A stretch of 64,000 bases of DNA. Source: Notospermus geniculatus. Lineage: Eukaryota; Nemertea; Pilidiophora; Heteronemertea; Lineidae. Below the pieces are notes generated by a model that worked only from the letters and a program-made list of their open reading frames with translations, had not been told where the DNA came from and did not search any database. The DNA is taken from contig NMRB01000889.1 of assembly GCA_002633025.1 (NCBI GenBank), positions 74,196 to 138,195 on the forward strand, read 5' to 3'. This document shows positions 44,777 to 54,895 of this stretch, one piece after another (the stretch's first letter is position 1; each line of letters opens with the position of its first letter). The translations under genes were made by a program, and so were the position numbers.

Positions 44777-45922
44777 ATGGAAGTTGAAGAAGAGAGGAAA
44801 CAACCACTGCCGCAGGACAAGCATGTACGATCGGTAGCTGCCAAGAAAAAATCTCGACAAGAATGGAAGAAAAAGCAGAGGCAACGTAAAAAAGAGAAAA
44901 AACAACAAGCTGAAAAGGAGAAGGCTGATGAGGTTGCCTCCCTGCAGAAAGACGTGGTCGAGTACAAAAGGAGGATTGCAGGATTGAAATGTCAGTTGTT
45001 GTCAAGAGTTAACCCACCTGCTTCATTCAGGAAGCTGACATCAACACCGCACATGCCACAGCTGACAAAAACTGTCAATTCATCACGTTGTTTCAAAAGG
45101 ACTGTGGGAGGCGCATCCAAAACTCCACTCATTTCTAATTTGCCATGTTTCACGCAACTTTCTGATGCTGTTGTATCTGACAAATTAGTGAACAATGAAA
45201 AAGTGTTTCTGGGTAGAGGTTCTTTTGGCTCTGTGCATGTTGGTTTCATGTCAAACCTGAACAAGACTGTTGCTGTAAAGACCATAGACAGTGATCACAA
45301 AATGGTAATACAGGAAGCCCAAATTATGCAGTTGCTTTGCCAACACACGGCGTTTCCATACATCTTTGGTATTCTGCTCCAGAGAAAGGCCATTGTGATG
45401 GAATACATCGGAGGAGAAGACCCGCACTTCTCATCAGAAACACTAAGCAACAATCTGAGAAATCCCAACATCAGTAATTTGCAGTGGATAAACCTGTCAC
45501 AGGATATTGCCAATGGAATAAACTTCATGCACGGTAAAGGGATTCTCCACAATGATTTAAAAGAAAATAACATCATGTTGGCAAGGAACGCAAGCTCTGC
45601 TGAGTTAAATGCTAAGATTATCGACTTCGGGAAAGCGACTTCAGTAACCAGCCCTCGTGTTTATAATTTATCACCAGAGGAACGTAACCTGTACAACAAA
45701 AACTACAGACACTTGGCGCATGAACTACGAAATGTTCCTGATTCTGCTCAAAGCCCAGTGACGGACATGTATTCGTATGGAAGGATTGTCAAGTGCATCG
45801 GTTACCTGAGGAACATTGCGGGGTTGGTTACCTTGTCACAAAAGTGCAAGAACATAGACCCATCTGCAAGACCAAACTTTGAAAGTGCTTTGGGATGCCT
45901 TGCTTCTCTTCTCCGTTTGTAA
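44777..45922 (+). CDS. Coiled-coil protein kinase carried in the CACTA element, 381 aa
   Basis: Single-exon gene. Residues 1-75 are Lys/Glu/Arg-rich and probably coiled-coil with nuclear-signal-like clusters (KKKSRQEWKKKQRQRKKEKK). The kinase domain runs from about 140 to 380. It has glycine loop GRGSFGSV (146-153), VAVK lysine K168, candidate alpha-C Glu E180, catalytic loop HNDLKENN (HRD changed to HND; D260, K262, N265 kept), DFG at 283-285, AHEL in place of APE, and TDMYSYG. All ATP-binding and catalytic residues are present, so an active Ser/Thr kinase is likely; specificity is unknown. Kinases with the same HND-type loop occur in invertebrate genomes. It lies 147 bases upstream of the transposase start codon on the same strand. 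Its last codon is TTG before TAA, and an overlapping GTAAAG could serve as a donor, so alternative splicing into the transposase transcript is conceivable but unsupported. Confidence 0.93.
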   Translation: MEVEEERKQPLPQDKHVRSVAAKKKSRQEWKKKQRQRKKEKKQQAEKEKADEVASLQKDVVEYKRRIAGLKCQLLSRVNPPASFRKLTSTPHMPQLTKTVNSSRCFKRTVGGASKTPLISNLPCFTQLSDAVVSDKLVNNEKVFLGRGSFGSVHVGFMSNLNKTVAVKTIDSDHKMVIQEAQIMQLLCQHTAFPYIFGILLQRKAIVMEYIGGEDPHFSSETLSNNLRNPNISNLQWINLSQDIANGINFMHGKGILHNDLKENNIMLARNASSAELNAKIIDFGKATSVTSPRVYNLSPEERNLYNKNYRHLAHELRNVPDSAQSPVTDMYSYGRIVKCIGYLRNIAGLVTLSQKCKNIDPSARPNFESALGCLASLLRL

Positions 45923-46069
45923 AGACCAAAAGAACCAGCCACACCAGCAGAGCAATTGCCGATTATTTTTTTTCAGTGTGGAACATTTGTGATGTGCTTT
46001 ATTCTGAGTGAACTTACTTTAGTATGTGATTTTATTTTCACCTTGTTTCGGACTAATTTGACATTCCAG

Positions 46070-46310
46070 ATGGACAGGAAAAAGGGATCCAAAAAGTACG
46101 AATGCCAAGTTTGCCATGTGGAATTCCCAAAGAGGTCATTCACGAGGCATAAGAGGGAATTCTTTGATTTTTCGACAAAAGCCTGGAGACACCACACTGT
46201 CCTTACATCACCCGGTTTATCACGTTGCAAGACTGCAGGCCAGAATCAGCACAAACAGAAATACAATCCTTTCGAGGACATCAGTTCTACATCAGAGTCT
46301 GAACATGAAG
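46070..46310 (+). CDS. Transposase exon 1 (zinc-finger-like)
   Basis: 80 codons plus one base; donor GTAGGT. Encodes MDRKKGSKKYECQVCHVEFP, then RSFTRHKREFFD, and ends in SSTSESEHE. Confidence 0.88.
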
Positions 46311-49300
46311 GTAGGTGCATCCCTGTTCAAAATTTATCCTAGCTGACCAGTTGAATAATATTATAAATAATCACTACATGTAGATAGATGAAGTGCTTCT
46401 GCGTGTACATGTATTTCAATGAAAGTTACCGTACCGGTATGTTGTTTGGTGATTCATGAAAGGTACCACTTGCTAATTTGTTGCATCATGAATGTGACAA
46501 TCGCACAACATACATGTACTAATAGGTTGGTGATGGCACAAATCAGCAAAGTGTCAACTTTTTACGAGTCGCAACAAGCTTAATTTAAACCAGGGGACCA
46601 CCAGTGTTCTAGCCAGAAATTTTTCCCAAACATGGTGGGATTACTGCATGATGTACATGTACATGTTGTACATACATCATACATGTATTCCTATGATTTT
46701 AATGCCGTGGATTTGCAAACAGGGTGGAAGTTCAAGCAGGGTGGTGTAACAGAAATTTTGAACCAGGCCTTTCTGTTTGCACCCCTTAAACGGAAAGGCC
46801 TGCTGAACTTTGAACAGAGTGGTAGCCTACCGCCTCTTAAGGCCTGGCGAGAGCAGAACGTTGGGCACATGAGGACAATGAGCGTGACAGTGCAGGATTT
46901 ATGAATCTTCTTTGCTGCCATCAGTTGCAGAGATAGCATTGAAAAAGTGAGAAAAAAATTATGGTGTCACTTTTTATACAATGTACATGTACTTGAATTT
47001 TCAGGAGCACCCAATCTGTCTGCACGGTTGAAGGAGACACTGCAGCAAAATGCAACCCACGACTTCACTGTAGACGAATTTGAGGATGAAAGTGACGGGG
47101 CATTAGAAACGGACAATCCAGCTGACATTTTCATGGTGAGTTTCAAGTTATGGAGACAGGAGTGTGGAGTCAAACAGTCAACAGCACTGCATCTGCAAAA
47201 TACTGTCATTAGTCGGACTGTGGTCGTTGACAGAATAGTGCAATGGAAAACTGCTGTCTGTCACCTCTGTGGAACTGGCTTCGATCCCTTGTAAACATGG
47301 GCCGACCACACAGAAAGTCTGTACTTTTGGTGCCTGTCAGCGGTTTAGTTACTGGTATGCATTGTACGGTAACTAACTGCCGATAGGCGACGGTAGCATT
47401 ATCGTACTTCCTGTGCGGTTGGCCCTGGTCTTTTTGTGATTTTGAGGGCGACTTGCTCTAATGGTGCATGTTCTCTCCAGGCATGTGGGTTTCCTGCTAC
47501 CGTAAAATTTGCCCAGTTCTCTACAACAGAGCCAAAATTGCCATTCAGCACGGAGCTCTCAATTCAGTATTTTGAAGAAAAAAACATAAAAAATCAATTG
47601 TAGGCTTAGCTGTCTGGATAGTCAATGTAAATTGGTCTTTCTTAAGTTAAGCAGGCTTTTCTTTTAACCCGGCGCAATCGCGCCCACACCCCATTGTGCT
47701 GACAAAATTTCATTCCTGCGCGATCAATCGAGCCAGTTGTCATAATTGTCATAATTATTATGACAACTGGCTCGATTGATCGCGCAGGATGAGTTTTTTG
47801 GAGAGTGAAAAGCTCCCCATGCTAATTGTTTGAGAGCGATCAACAGTTCTTGGTTGATCTCATAAAAATAAAAGCCTGGTTAAGGTTGGTTTTGTCAAGG
47901 GTTCTACAATAAACAGTTGTTGGTGCTTTTTTACCATGTTTACCAAAGATGAAAAGGGTCGAAGAAGAAAATAAAACGTCATATCCAAAGACACTCGAAA
48001 GGCATTCCATGCATACAGCCTGAAACGAAGGGATGTTTTTTGAAATAAATATTAAGACACAATATCCAATTCCAATTTGTCAAGAGTTTATTTATTCATA
48101 CATTTCAGAATGATGAGCATGCATATATTTTTGAAAGTGACGAAAATGGCGGTAGCAAACAAGACAGTGCAGCTGATACATCCGATCCATCCGAGGGTGA
48201 AGCTGAAGCCGTTGAAGATTCCGATTCTGGTCCAGAGGACATGATCGATCTAGGTGAACCAATCCGGCCCAAAGTGGCCAGAAAGTCAAAATATGCATCT
48301 GTAAATTCATTGTTGTGGTATATTGTGTACTTTACCCTATACTGGAAGGCTGTGGTGAATTTGAGCGACAATGGACTTGAGTGGTTACTTCGTTTTCATT
48401 TTCAGCTATTCAATTTTCTTGGCCTTCACATTGATTCCGAATTTTTAACCGAGTTAGCTCTTCTGTTCCCTACATCTGTCTACATGCTGAGGCAACTTGC
48501 CCAGGTGGACAGGGATGATTTTACCAAATATGCAGTATGTCCGAAGTGCACATTTTTGTATCCATTTGATAGATGTACAGAAATAGTGAATGGAGTGGAG
48601 AAAGGGAAATTGTGCAATAGTAAAGTTTTGGGTGGGCGGGGAGCTGGTAGAACATGCAATTCACCTCTTGTAAAGCAAGTTCTTTTGAAGAATACTGTGA
48701 AGTTTTATCCACTCAAGGTGTTTTGCTTCAAGAGTATCATTAATGAGCTGGAAAACATTCTTCAGCGGTCTGGATTTGCTGACTTGTGTGAAGAATGGAG
48801 AAACCATATTGATTTGGATGGTACAGAAGGGGGCATATTCCGTGATGTATATGATGGGGCCGTCTGGAAAGACTTCCAGTATTATAATGGCGAACCTTTC
48901 TTGTCCAGTAGTCGAAATCTAGGTCTAATGATGAATATTGACTGGTTTCAACCCTTTAAAAACCGGTCTGATTACTCTGTTGGTGCTATTTATTTTGTGA
49001 TCCTGAATTTACCTAGGGATGTACGTTTTAAAATTGAAAACGTAATAATTGCAGGCATAATTCCAGCCCTGCAAAAAGAACCATCGACACTCAAGCATTT
49101 TTTTGGGCCGATAGTTGAAGAACTAAAGGTACTATGGAAAGGGGTGAGAATTCAGACTTCTTTGTCACGTATTCCACTTCAGTACAGAGCTGCTCTTTTA
49201 TGTATAGCTGCAGATATTCCTGCTGCAAGAAAATCCTGTGGGTTTAAGAGCCATGCAGCTCAACTGGGTTGCCACAAATGTTATAAGAGATTCCCTGGGG

Positions 49301-50793
49301 GATTCGGAGAGAAAAGGGACTACAGTGGTTTTGATCGAGATTCTTGGCCCCAACGTACTAAACAACAGCACAACAGATATGCAAAGAAAGTTAATAAGAG
49401 TAAAACTGTTGCCGAGTTCAACAGGTTGTCAAAAGAATATGGAACATACTACAGTGTCTTGATAGAGTTGGAGTATTTTGATGCTGTAAGGTTTTGTGTG
49501 ATTGACGGCATGCACAATCTATTTTTGGGCACTGCCAAGCGAATGTACAAGTTGTGGGTGGAACGTGATATACTAGATAAAAGAAAACTGAACGAGGTAG
49601 TTGAACGTATTGGTGATATCAGTGTACCTGCTGATATTGGCAGAATACCGTCGAACATTTCATCAAACTATGGCAATTATTCTGCAGCTGAGTGGAAAAA
49701 TTGGACCACATTATTTTCTTTGTATGCGCTGCATGACCTTCTTCCAGAGAATCATTTTCGTTGCTGGGAGAAATTTGTACTTGCATGTAGAATTTTGTGT
49801 GAGCCAACTATTTCAATGACTGATATTGTTAAAGCCGATTGCCTCTTATTAAATTTCTGTAAAAAAGTTGAACAGGTATACGGTGGTGATGTAATCACCC
49901 CAAACATGCATCTACATTGCCACCTGAAATCCTGTTTATTAGATTATGGTCCTCTCCAATCTTTTTGGTGCTTCCCATTTGAGCGGTACAATGGCTACCT
50001 TGGAAACTTCACAAATAATAACAGATGTGTGGAGATTCAATTCATGAGAAAGATTAATGTGCTACGACGTACACAAGGTTTGCAACTCCCAGAACAATTT
50101 CGTGATGAATTTGCCCAATTTTTTGAACCTCCGAAGATGAAAAATTTGCCAAGAATCCATATTGGTAATATTTTGAACCTTCAGTATGCAAAGGCAAGAA
50201 CTATAGATGTTATTAATTGGACAGATTATAAGATAATGAAATTTCCATCTGGTTATAAAGCTGCTACACTTGCATCGGAAGAAGACAGAATATTTTTGTT
50301 TGGTGTGTACAAAGTAATGTATCCTGATGTGGAGATGACTATTGATTGTGTGAGTGAAATGATCCAGAAATTTGGCTCCTTCTACATTGCTGGTGAGCGA
50401 TATGGCTCAAAAATGGAGAGTCGCTCAATGCGATCAGCAAGAGTGATTGCTGCTTGGGTTTTGGCTGATGGTGTTGTTGATTTACATGAGCGTCGTCCAT
50501 GTAGAGTCAGCCATTATTTCTCACATGTCTTAACTGTGAATGGTGTTCAGAGGCGTCATTACTTTGCCAATGTATCGTGGTACAAGAAGTCTACAAACAG
50601 TGATTCAATTAGTAAAGCCTGTGAAATCTGGTCAAACCATTTTGAGGTAGGAGGAGAGTGTACCTTCTTACCAGTGCAGAGAATTATCTGTCGGTTTGCG
50701 TTTGCTGAACTTGATAGACAACAAATGGAGGATTGTATTGCCATAAGCTGTATCTCAAAACATATCACGTCATCATCATACATGTATATGTAA
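46070..50793 (+). CDS. CACTA (TNP2/Transposase_21-like) transposase, 1018 aa, three exons
   Basis: Exons 46070-46310, 47005-47135 and 48109-50793, with matching phases. The start ATG follows an acceptor-like CATTCCAG, and a further perfect acceptor (TTTTTTTTCAG, ends 45976) lies upstream, so a 5' non-coding exon is possible. N-terminus: zinc-finger-like CQVC...H (C12, C15, H27), then an acidic Ser/Asp/Glu linker. A cysteine cluster (C268, C271, C280, C293, C307) precedes the catalytic core. Likely catalytic residues by comparison with plant TNP2 are D402 (MMNIDWFQPF), D590 (VIDGMHNLFLG, cf. DPMH) and E749 (YGPLQSFWCFPFERYNGYLG, cf. the plant PFERY motif). There are no internal stops over more than 3 kb, so it may be active. 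It would cut at the CACTG ends in the nucleus and produce 3-bp duplications. An AATAAA lies at about 51942. Confidence 0.94.
47005..47135 (+). CDS. Transposase exon 2 (acidic linker)
   Basis: 131 bases, acceptor TTGAATTTTCAG, donor GTGAGT. Completes a Gly codon and encodes APNLSARLKETLQQNATHDF then TVDEFEDESDGALETDNPAD. Confidence 0.87.
47714..47789. repeat. Near-perfect 33-bp hairpin in transposase intron 2
   Basis: TCCTGCGCGATCAATCGAGC continuing to CATAAT is followed by a 10-base loop and its exact complement. No target duplication is obvious. Could be a tiny foldback element or a structured RNA element. Confidence 0.85.
48109..50793 (+). CDS. Transposase exon 3 (catalytic core)
   Basis: Acceptor TTCATACATTTCAG. 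Begins NDEHAYIFESDENGGSKQD 44 codons before the first in-frame Met (48241), so starting at that Met would wrongly drop the acidic linker. Stop TAA at 50791-50793. Confidence 0.93.
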   Translation, partial: NDEHAYIFESDENGGSKQDSAADTSDPSEGEAEAVEDSDSGPEDMIDLGEPIRPKVARKSKYASVNSLLWYIVYFTLYWKAVVNLSDNGLEWLLRFHFQLFNFLGLHIDSEFLTELALLFPTSVYMLRQLAQVDRDDFTKYAVCPKCTFLYPFDRCTEIVNGVEKGKLCNSKVLGGRGAGRTCNSPLVKQVLLKNTVKFYPLKVFCFKSIINELENILQRSGFADLCEEWRNHIDLDGTEGGIFRDVYDGAVWKDFQYYNGEPFLSSSRNLGLMMNIDWFQPFKNRSDYSVGAIYFVILNLPRDVRFKIENVIIAGIIPALQKEPSTLKHFFGPIVEELKVLWKGVRIQTSLSRIPLQYRAALLCIAADIPAARKSCGFKSHAAQLGCHKCYKRFPGGFGEKRDYSGFDRDSWPQRTKQQHNRYAKKVNKSKTVAEFNRLSKEYGTYYSVLIELEYFDAVRFCVIDGMHNLFLGTAKRMYKLWVERDILDKRKLNEVVERIGDISVPADIGRIPSNISSNYGNYSAAEWKNWTTLFSLYALHDLLPENHFRCWEKFVLACRILCEPTISMTDIVKADCLLLNFCKKVEQVYGGDVITPNMHLHCHLKSCLLDYGPLQSFWCFPFERYNGYLGNFTNNNRCVEIQFMRKINVLRRTQGLQLPEQFRDEFAQFFEPPKMKNLPRIHIGNILNLQYAKARTIDVINWTDYKIMKFPSGYKAATLASEEDRIFLFGVYKVMYPDVEMTIDCVSEMIQKFGSFYIAGERYGSKMESRSMRSARVIAAWVLADGVVDLHERRPCRVSHYFSHVLTVNGVQRRHYFANVSWYKKSTNSDSISKACEIWSNHFEVGGECTFLPVQRIICRFAFAELDRQQMEDCIAISCISKHITSSSYMYM

Positions 50794-52454
50794 TTATCCG
50801 GAATTGACTGTCCTGGGTACAACCAATTCAAGGGAACATGGGTTCTTAGTGGTGTTACTGTTTACTGGAGTATTATGGGGTTTTATGCTTGGTGCTATGT
50901 GTTCGAACCCCTTTCAATGTTCAAACTTGTGAAATTACTGTTCAGAGTTGTGTCAGAAAAAATAGATTTTTGAAAAACTTACTATATCCATTTGTAGAGG
51001 ATGTGATTCTGCATCAACTGATACCAGTCAGTTCACCCTGGGGGTTAAATATACACCCTATATTTGGAAGAACATGTAAATGACATTATCTGATCCTGTA
51101 GATAAATTTGAAGGGCTGTACATTTTGATAATTGTTTGAGCTGTCGCGTTGAAACATTGTTAACTATGTAAATATGGTAAACCATGAAATTTTCGTGTCA
51201 TTTTATTTTCATGATTTTCGCGATATTTTCAAATTGTGATATTTATGCGATATTTTGCCTACCGGTATATTTTCCCATCTCTGTACATTTTGACTGAAAG
51301 TCATTCAATGAAGCCTAAGAGTGCCAGTTCAGATGATAGGTATTTTCTGAATACAATGGAACCTCTATATTAAGAACACCTAGAAATGGCCAATTTGGGA
51401 CTGAATTTGGTGTCCTTCATAGAGAGGTGTCCTTCTGGCAGAGGTGACCGCTAAGGGAGGTTCCACTGTATTTTTCTACAGTGAATAATTTAGGGCTTAG
51501 GCCTACATGTAACTGTAGCAATCATAATGAAACTTAGCAAATATGTATTGAATGTGTTTCTGATATGGCTTGTGATGACTTCCATCACCATGCTAATATG
51601 CCAAGCAGGCAGTGCGCCATTGATACTATTTTAGCACACATGTTTACTATGGTGCAGCTGACTTTGACTTGGCTTCGCCACTCATTCCTTAAATTTTGTC
51701 TTAACATAGCAACTGCCAATAGATTGTACAATGTTTATCATGGACACGTGGTTTGTAGATACCTTCCTTCTACATGCACTTTAAATTATTACCATGATAT
51801 TAAAATGTTACCCTGGAACGAAGGGTTGCCATGGAACATTTCAATTTACATGTAATTGTAACATTTGTGATTTGTTCTGGTACATTCACCCAGATGAGCA
51901 CATGGAATATTTCACTATAAAATTATCTTATTTTTTACTGCAATAAATGAATGAATTGACAGTAATTGTTTGTTTTACTCCTTAGGCTGAACTTGATAGT
52001 TTTACTGGACAGGTGGTGTTGCACTTGCAGTTCATGGTTGTGTACCCTGGAGAAGGACCTTCGACTTTGCTACCCGTGCTGAAAATGCCTTGTGGATGTG
52101 TTTGGCATCTTGTGACATTGATCAAAATACGGGCAATATGCCAACGCCCCTTAGAACGAATATAATAGCCATGTCTTCTTCAACTGATGGAGGGAGGATC
52201 CAATAATTGACACAGCCCCTCTCTTCTAGTGAAAGGCAGGGGTCTTTCGTCTCCGAGACAAAATTTGCAATAAATTAAGTAGAATATTAAAGGCCCCAGT
52301 GAAAGATGTAACCTCCAGTGCTTTTTTAGCCCATTGAACTACCTCGCTTGCTGCATACCCGGTACTGTACTCAAAGGCCAGGTTGATGATGCTAACCAGT
52401 CCATTCCATGCAGGTTCAGATATTGTAAATGCATTGATGACTACTTTCAGCAAA
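50794..52454. other. Right spacer of the CACTA element
   Basis: Transposase 3' region. An acceptor-like TTTTACTCCTTAG (ends 51985) and a weaker one ending 52012 precede open sequence with a frame to 52206 (VALAVHGCVPWRRTFDFATR...). A minus-strand frame of 75 codons occupies 52226-52453. Neither is recognisable, and both are reported as possibilities only. Confidence 0.4.
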
Positions 52455-52616
52455 TTTAATTAACCTTAAAGGTTTTTAAAGTTCTCCTGTAAGTAAGCTT
52501 TAATTACCTTTAAGTGATAATCTTTCAGTGACATTTACCAAGTATTTCAGTAACATTTAAGCAATTGCTTAAAGATAATTATATATTTAAGCATATTTAA
52601 GCAATACTTAAATGTC
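52455..52616. repeat. Right subterminal repeat region of the CACTA element
   Basis: CTTTAAGTG, TTTAAGCAATTGCTTAAA, TTTAAGCATATTTAAGCA and TTTCAGTGACATTTA motifs are crowded in 160 bases, the same motif set as the left end. Confidence 0.8.
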
Positions 52617-52641
52617 CTGAAATTTGACTTTTCATCCAGTG
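52617..52641 (-). repeat. Right terminal inverted repeat of the CACTA element
   Basis: Read inward on the minus strand it is CACTGGATGAAAAGTCAAAT then TTCAG. ACT follows outside at 52642-52644. Confidence 0.85.
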
Positions 52642-53000
52642 ACTGGTCAACTGGCCTAACTGCTCAAAGAAGTAGACTAAAGTAAACAAACCAAGAGACT
52701 GTTATACACCCTTTCAGAAATACGGCTCTCAGTGTTCAGAGATGACGTCTAAGGGCGATTTTTAGCCCCTTCCATTGCCATACAAAAGAGACGGTCACGG
52801 TTGACCACAATTTTCGAATTCTTTTGATGATGTGCAGAAGGGATAACTTTGTTCGAGCGCTGGCCGCTGAATTTCTGTTAAGGTGTATAGCTACTTACTT
52901 AATCACAGCAAGGAAACAGTTATGAGTTCATTGTCAAGAAAGAAAAGGACAAAAATTTCGTCACAGGTTGCAGGGGAGGATCCAGGGGCCAAGGAAAGAG

Positions 53001-53274
53001 NNNNNNNNNNNNNNNNNNNNNNNNNNNNNNNNNNNNNNNNNNNNNNNNNNNNNNNNNNNNNNNNNNNNNNNNNNNNNNNNNNNNNNNNNNNNNNNNNNNN
53101 NNNNNNNNNNNNNNNNNNNNNNNNNNNNNNNNNNNNNNNNNNNNNNNNNNNNNNNNNNNNNNNNNNNNNNNNNNNNNNNNNNNNNNNNNNNNNNNNNNNN
53201 NNNNNNNNNNNNNNNNNNNNNNNNNNNNNNNNNNNNNNNNNNNNNNNNNNNNNNNNNNNNNNNNNNNNNNNNNN
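53001..53274. other. Assembly gap (274 N)
   Basis: Unknown bases. The left flank CAGGGGAGGATCCAGGGGCC (from about 52972) looks like the end of a hAT-like GGATCC element, so the gap probably falls in a G/C-rich copy of that family. Confidence 0.95.
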
Positions 53275-53338
53275 GGGGATTCAGTATGCAGAGTACTTGA
53301 CCGACCACTGGGTGGAGTTTGTGACGGGAAGACACCAA

Positions 53339-53557
53339 GAGGGGGCGCAGTGGTGCAATGGTTAGTGCAGTGGACTCGTGACCAAGGTTGTGTGTTCGAT
53401 ATCCGGCCGAGTCGCCACTCTGTACTCTCAAATGGTCTGAAAGGATGGCAATGCTGCGTTGAATGAGCTGCTCCTTGAGTTCCCACAAAAGGTTTCTGGA
53501 GAGACTGGGGTGGAGCTCTTGGGACTGTGTAACAGTGAATGCTCTAAGAAGCCTCAC
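53339..53557 (+). mobile_element. tRNA-derived SINE, best-preserved copy
   Basis: The head GCGCAGTGGTGCAATGGTTA and box-B-like GTGTTCGATATCCGG, the body GAGCTGCTCCTTGAGTTCCC and TTTCTGGAGAGACTGGGGT, and the tail AAGCCTCAC are all present. Confidence 0.85.
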
Positions 53558-54149
53558 AGTATCATGACTTATCCTTCTTAGGATGTTACTGATCATAATT
53601 CTGGTGAGGCATTCTAATTGGGCAAATTCTCTTGCACATCACAAGATGACAAACCATAGTACAACTGTCCAGAAGCACATTGCCCTTGCTGCAGCTCAAG
53701 ACTTGTGTTCCAACCTGTACAGCCTCCAAGATACTAGTAGCATGTGAAATACGTCACGTACATCAATTTGGAAACACCCTATAGAGCAAGTAAGAAAGAA
53801 ACAATAGATGGAAATGAAGAGAAGGATAATCAAGCTCCCTCAAGGATGATGATACATGATAAGGCTTTGATCAGACAATGATTTATCATGATTTCATCCG
53901 ACAACCATACGGTCATTACAGGTTATTATGGTCGTCCTTTGACACTAATCGCACCTTGTGTTCGGGTCTCATTCCACGGATTTACGCTGACAAAAGAAAC
54001 TGCGAATTCGGAATACTGGGTGAAATTACAGTTGGCAAGGGTGTTCAGCCCTGCTAATTAGTTGCAGAGCCTCAAGATACCTCTGCCAAGCATGCACACC
54101 CCCTCTATTGTGAACAAGGTCTACACTAAAACCTACTTTGTATCGGATG

Positions 54150-54450
54150 CGTCTCACTGTGGAAACCCAGTCCAACTCACTGTGAAGTCTAGTCTGACTC
54201 ACAGCAAAGTCTGGTCTGATTCACTGTGAAGTCTTGTACAACTCACAGCAAAGTCTGGTCTGACTTACTGTGAGGCTTGGGCAGAACCCTAGGCCAACAC
54301 AATGTCAGACCGAGTACTCACAGTGATGTCTGGTCTGACTCCCTGTGGAGTCTACCCTTACACTGTTCTGTGTCTGTGATGCCTGCCCCAACTCTTTGTG
54401 ACTCCGCCCAACCTACGTTGAGGCCTGGGCCAACTCTCTGTAACAAAGAG
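54150..54450. repeat. Minisatellite, about 27-30-bp unit
   Basis: About ten degenerate units of CTCACTGTGAAGTCTGGTCT and CTCACAGCAAAGTCTGGTCT alternate. Confidence 0.85.
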
Positions 54451-54748
54451 TGACACAAACATGCTGATATAGTTGAGTTATATCAAATCAACACTCGTGA
54501 AGCCTAACAACTCACTCATTTCCCGCATAGCCATCCAACAACCGAAGGAATCAATCTCACGTGCTGCCCAACCAAGCAAAGGACAAGCTGTTGACGTGGG
54601 ACATATTGAAAATCGTGTAACAGATCACGGTCATCTGTTACAACAATTCGATAGAGTCACAGGTTGCTCCGAGGGAGTGACTCGCCCCATTGTGGTCCGG
54701 CAACGACAGTACCGGTATAAATGCAACATTTGGCTCTATCTTGGGAGT

Positions 54749-54895
54749 GCAGTGGTTGATTATCAGATCATGACCAAAGAGGTGCAGGTTCGATTCCTGA
54801 GCGAGCCGTCACTTACTGCTCCTGACTGGTCTGAAAGGATCAAGGAGCAGTTCCTTGAGTTCTCCAGAAACGTTTCTAGAGAGACTGGGCAGTGG
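54749..54895 (+). mobile_element. tRNA-derived SINE, 3'-truncated
   Basis: GGTTCGATTCCTGAGCGAG followed by CCTGACTGGTCTGAAAGGAT and TCCTTGAGTTCTCCAGAAAC. The copy stops after GAGACTGGGCAG. The surrounding open frame (54473-54988) is formed by read-through and is not a gene. Confidence 0.75.

Larger units (their letters stand above)
31372..52641 (+). mobile_element. CACTA/EnSpm-type DNA transposon, 21.3 kb, apparently complete
   Basis: The left end reads CACTGGACGAAATGTCCACC and the right end, reverse-complemented, CACTGGATGAAAAGTCAAAT, followed in both by TTTCAG. The flanking triplet ACT is duplicated (31369-31371 and 52642-52644), the 3-bp target duplication expected for CACTA elements. TTTAAG/CTTAAA and TTTCAG motifs crowd both subterminal regions. 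Inside are an intact TNP2-like transposase, an intact kinase (both plus strand) and an intact six-exon accessory gene (minus strand). About a dozen smaller elements are nested in non-coding parts. CACTA elements move by cut-and-paste, with the transposase acting on the terminal and subterminal repeats in the nucleus. Seen directly: ends, duplication and genes. Inferred: that all three genes belong to one transposition unit. Confidence 0.88.

Noticed and set aside
52883-53596. Long frames spanning 52.9-53.6 kb on both strands
   Set aside because: They exist only because the run of N is read as open.
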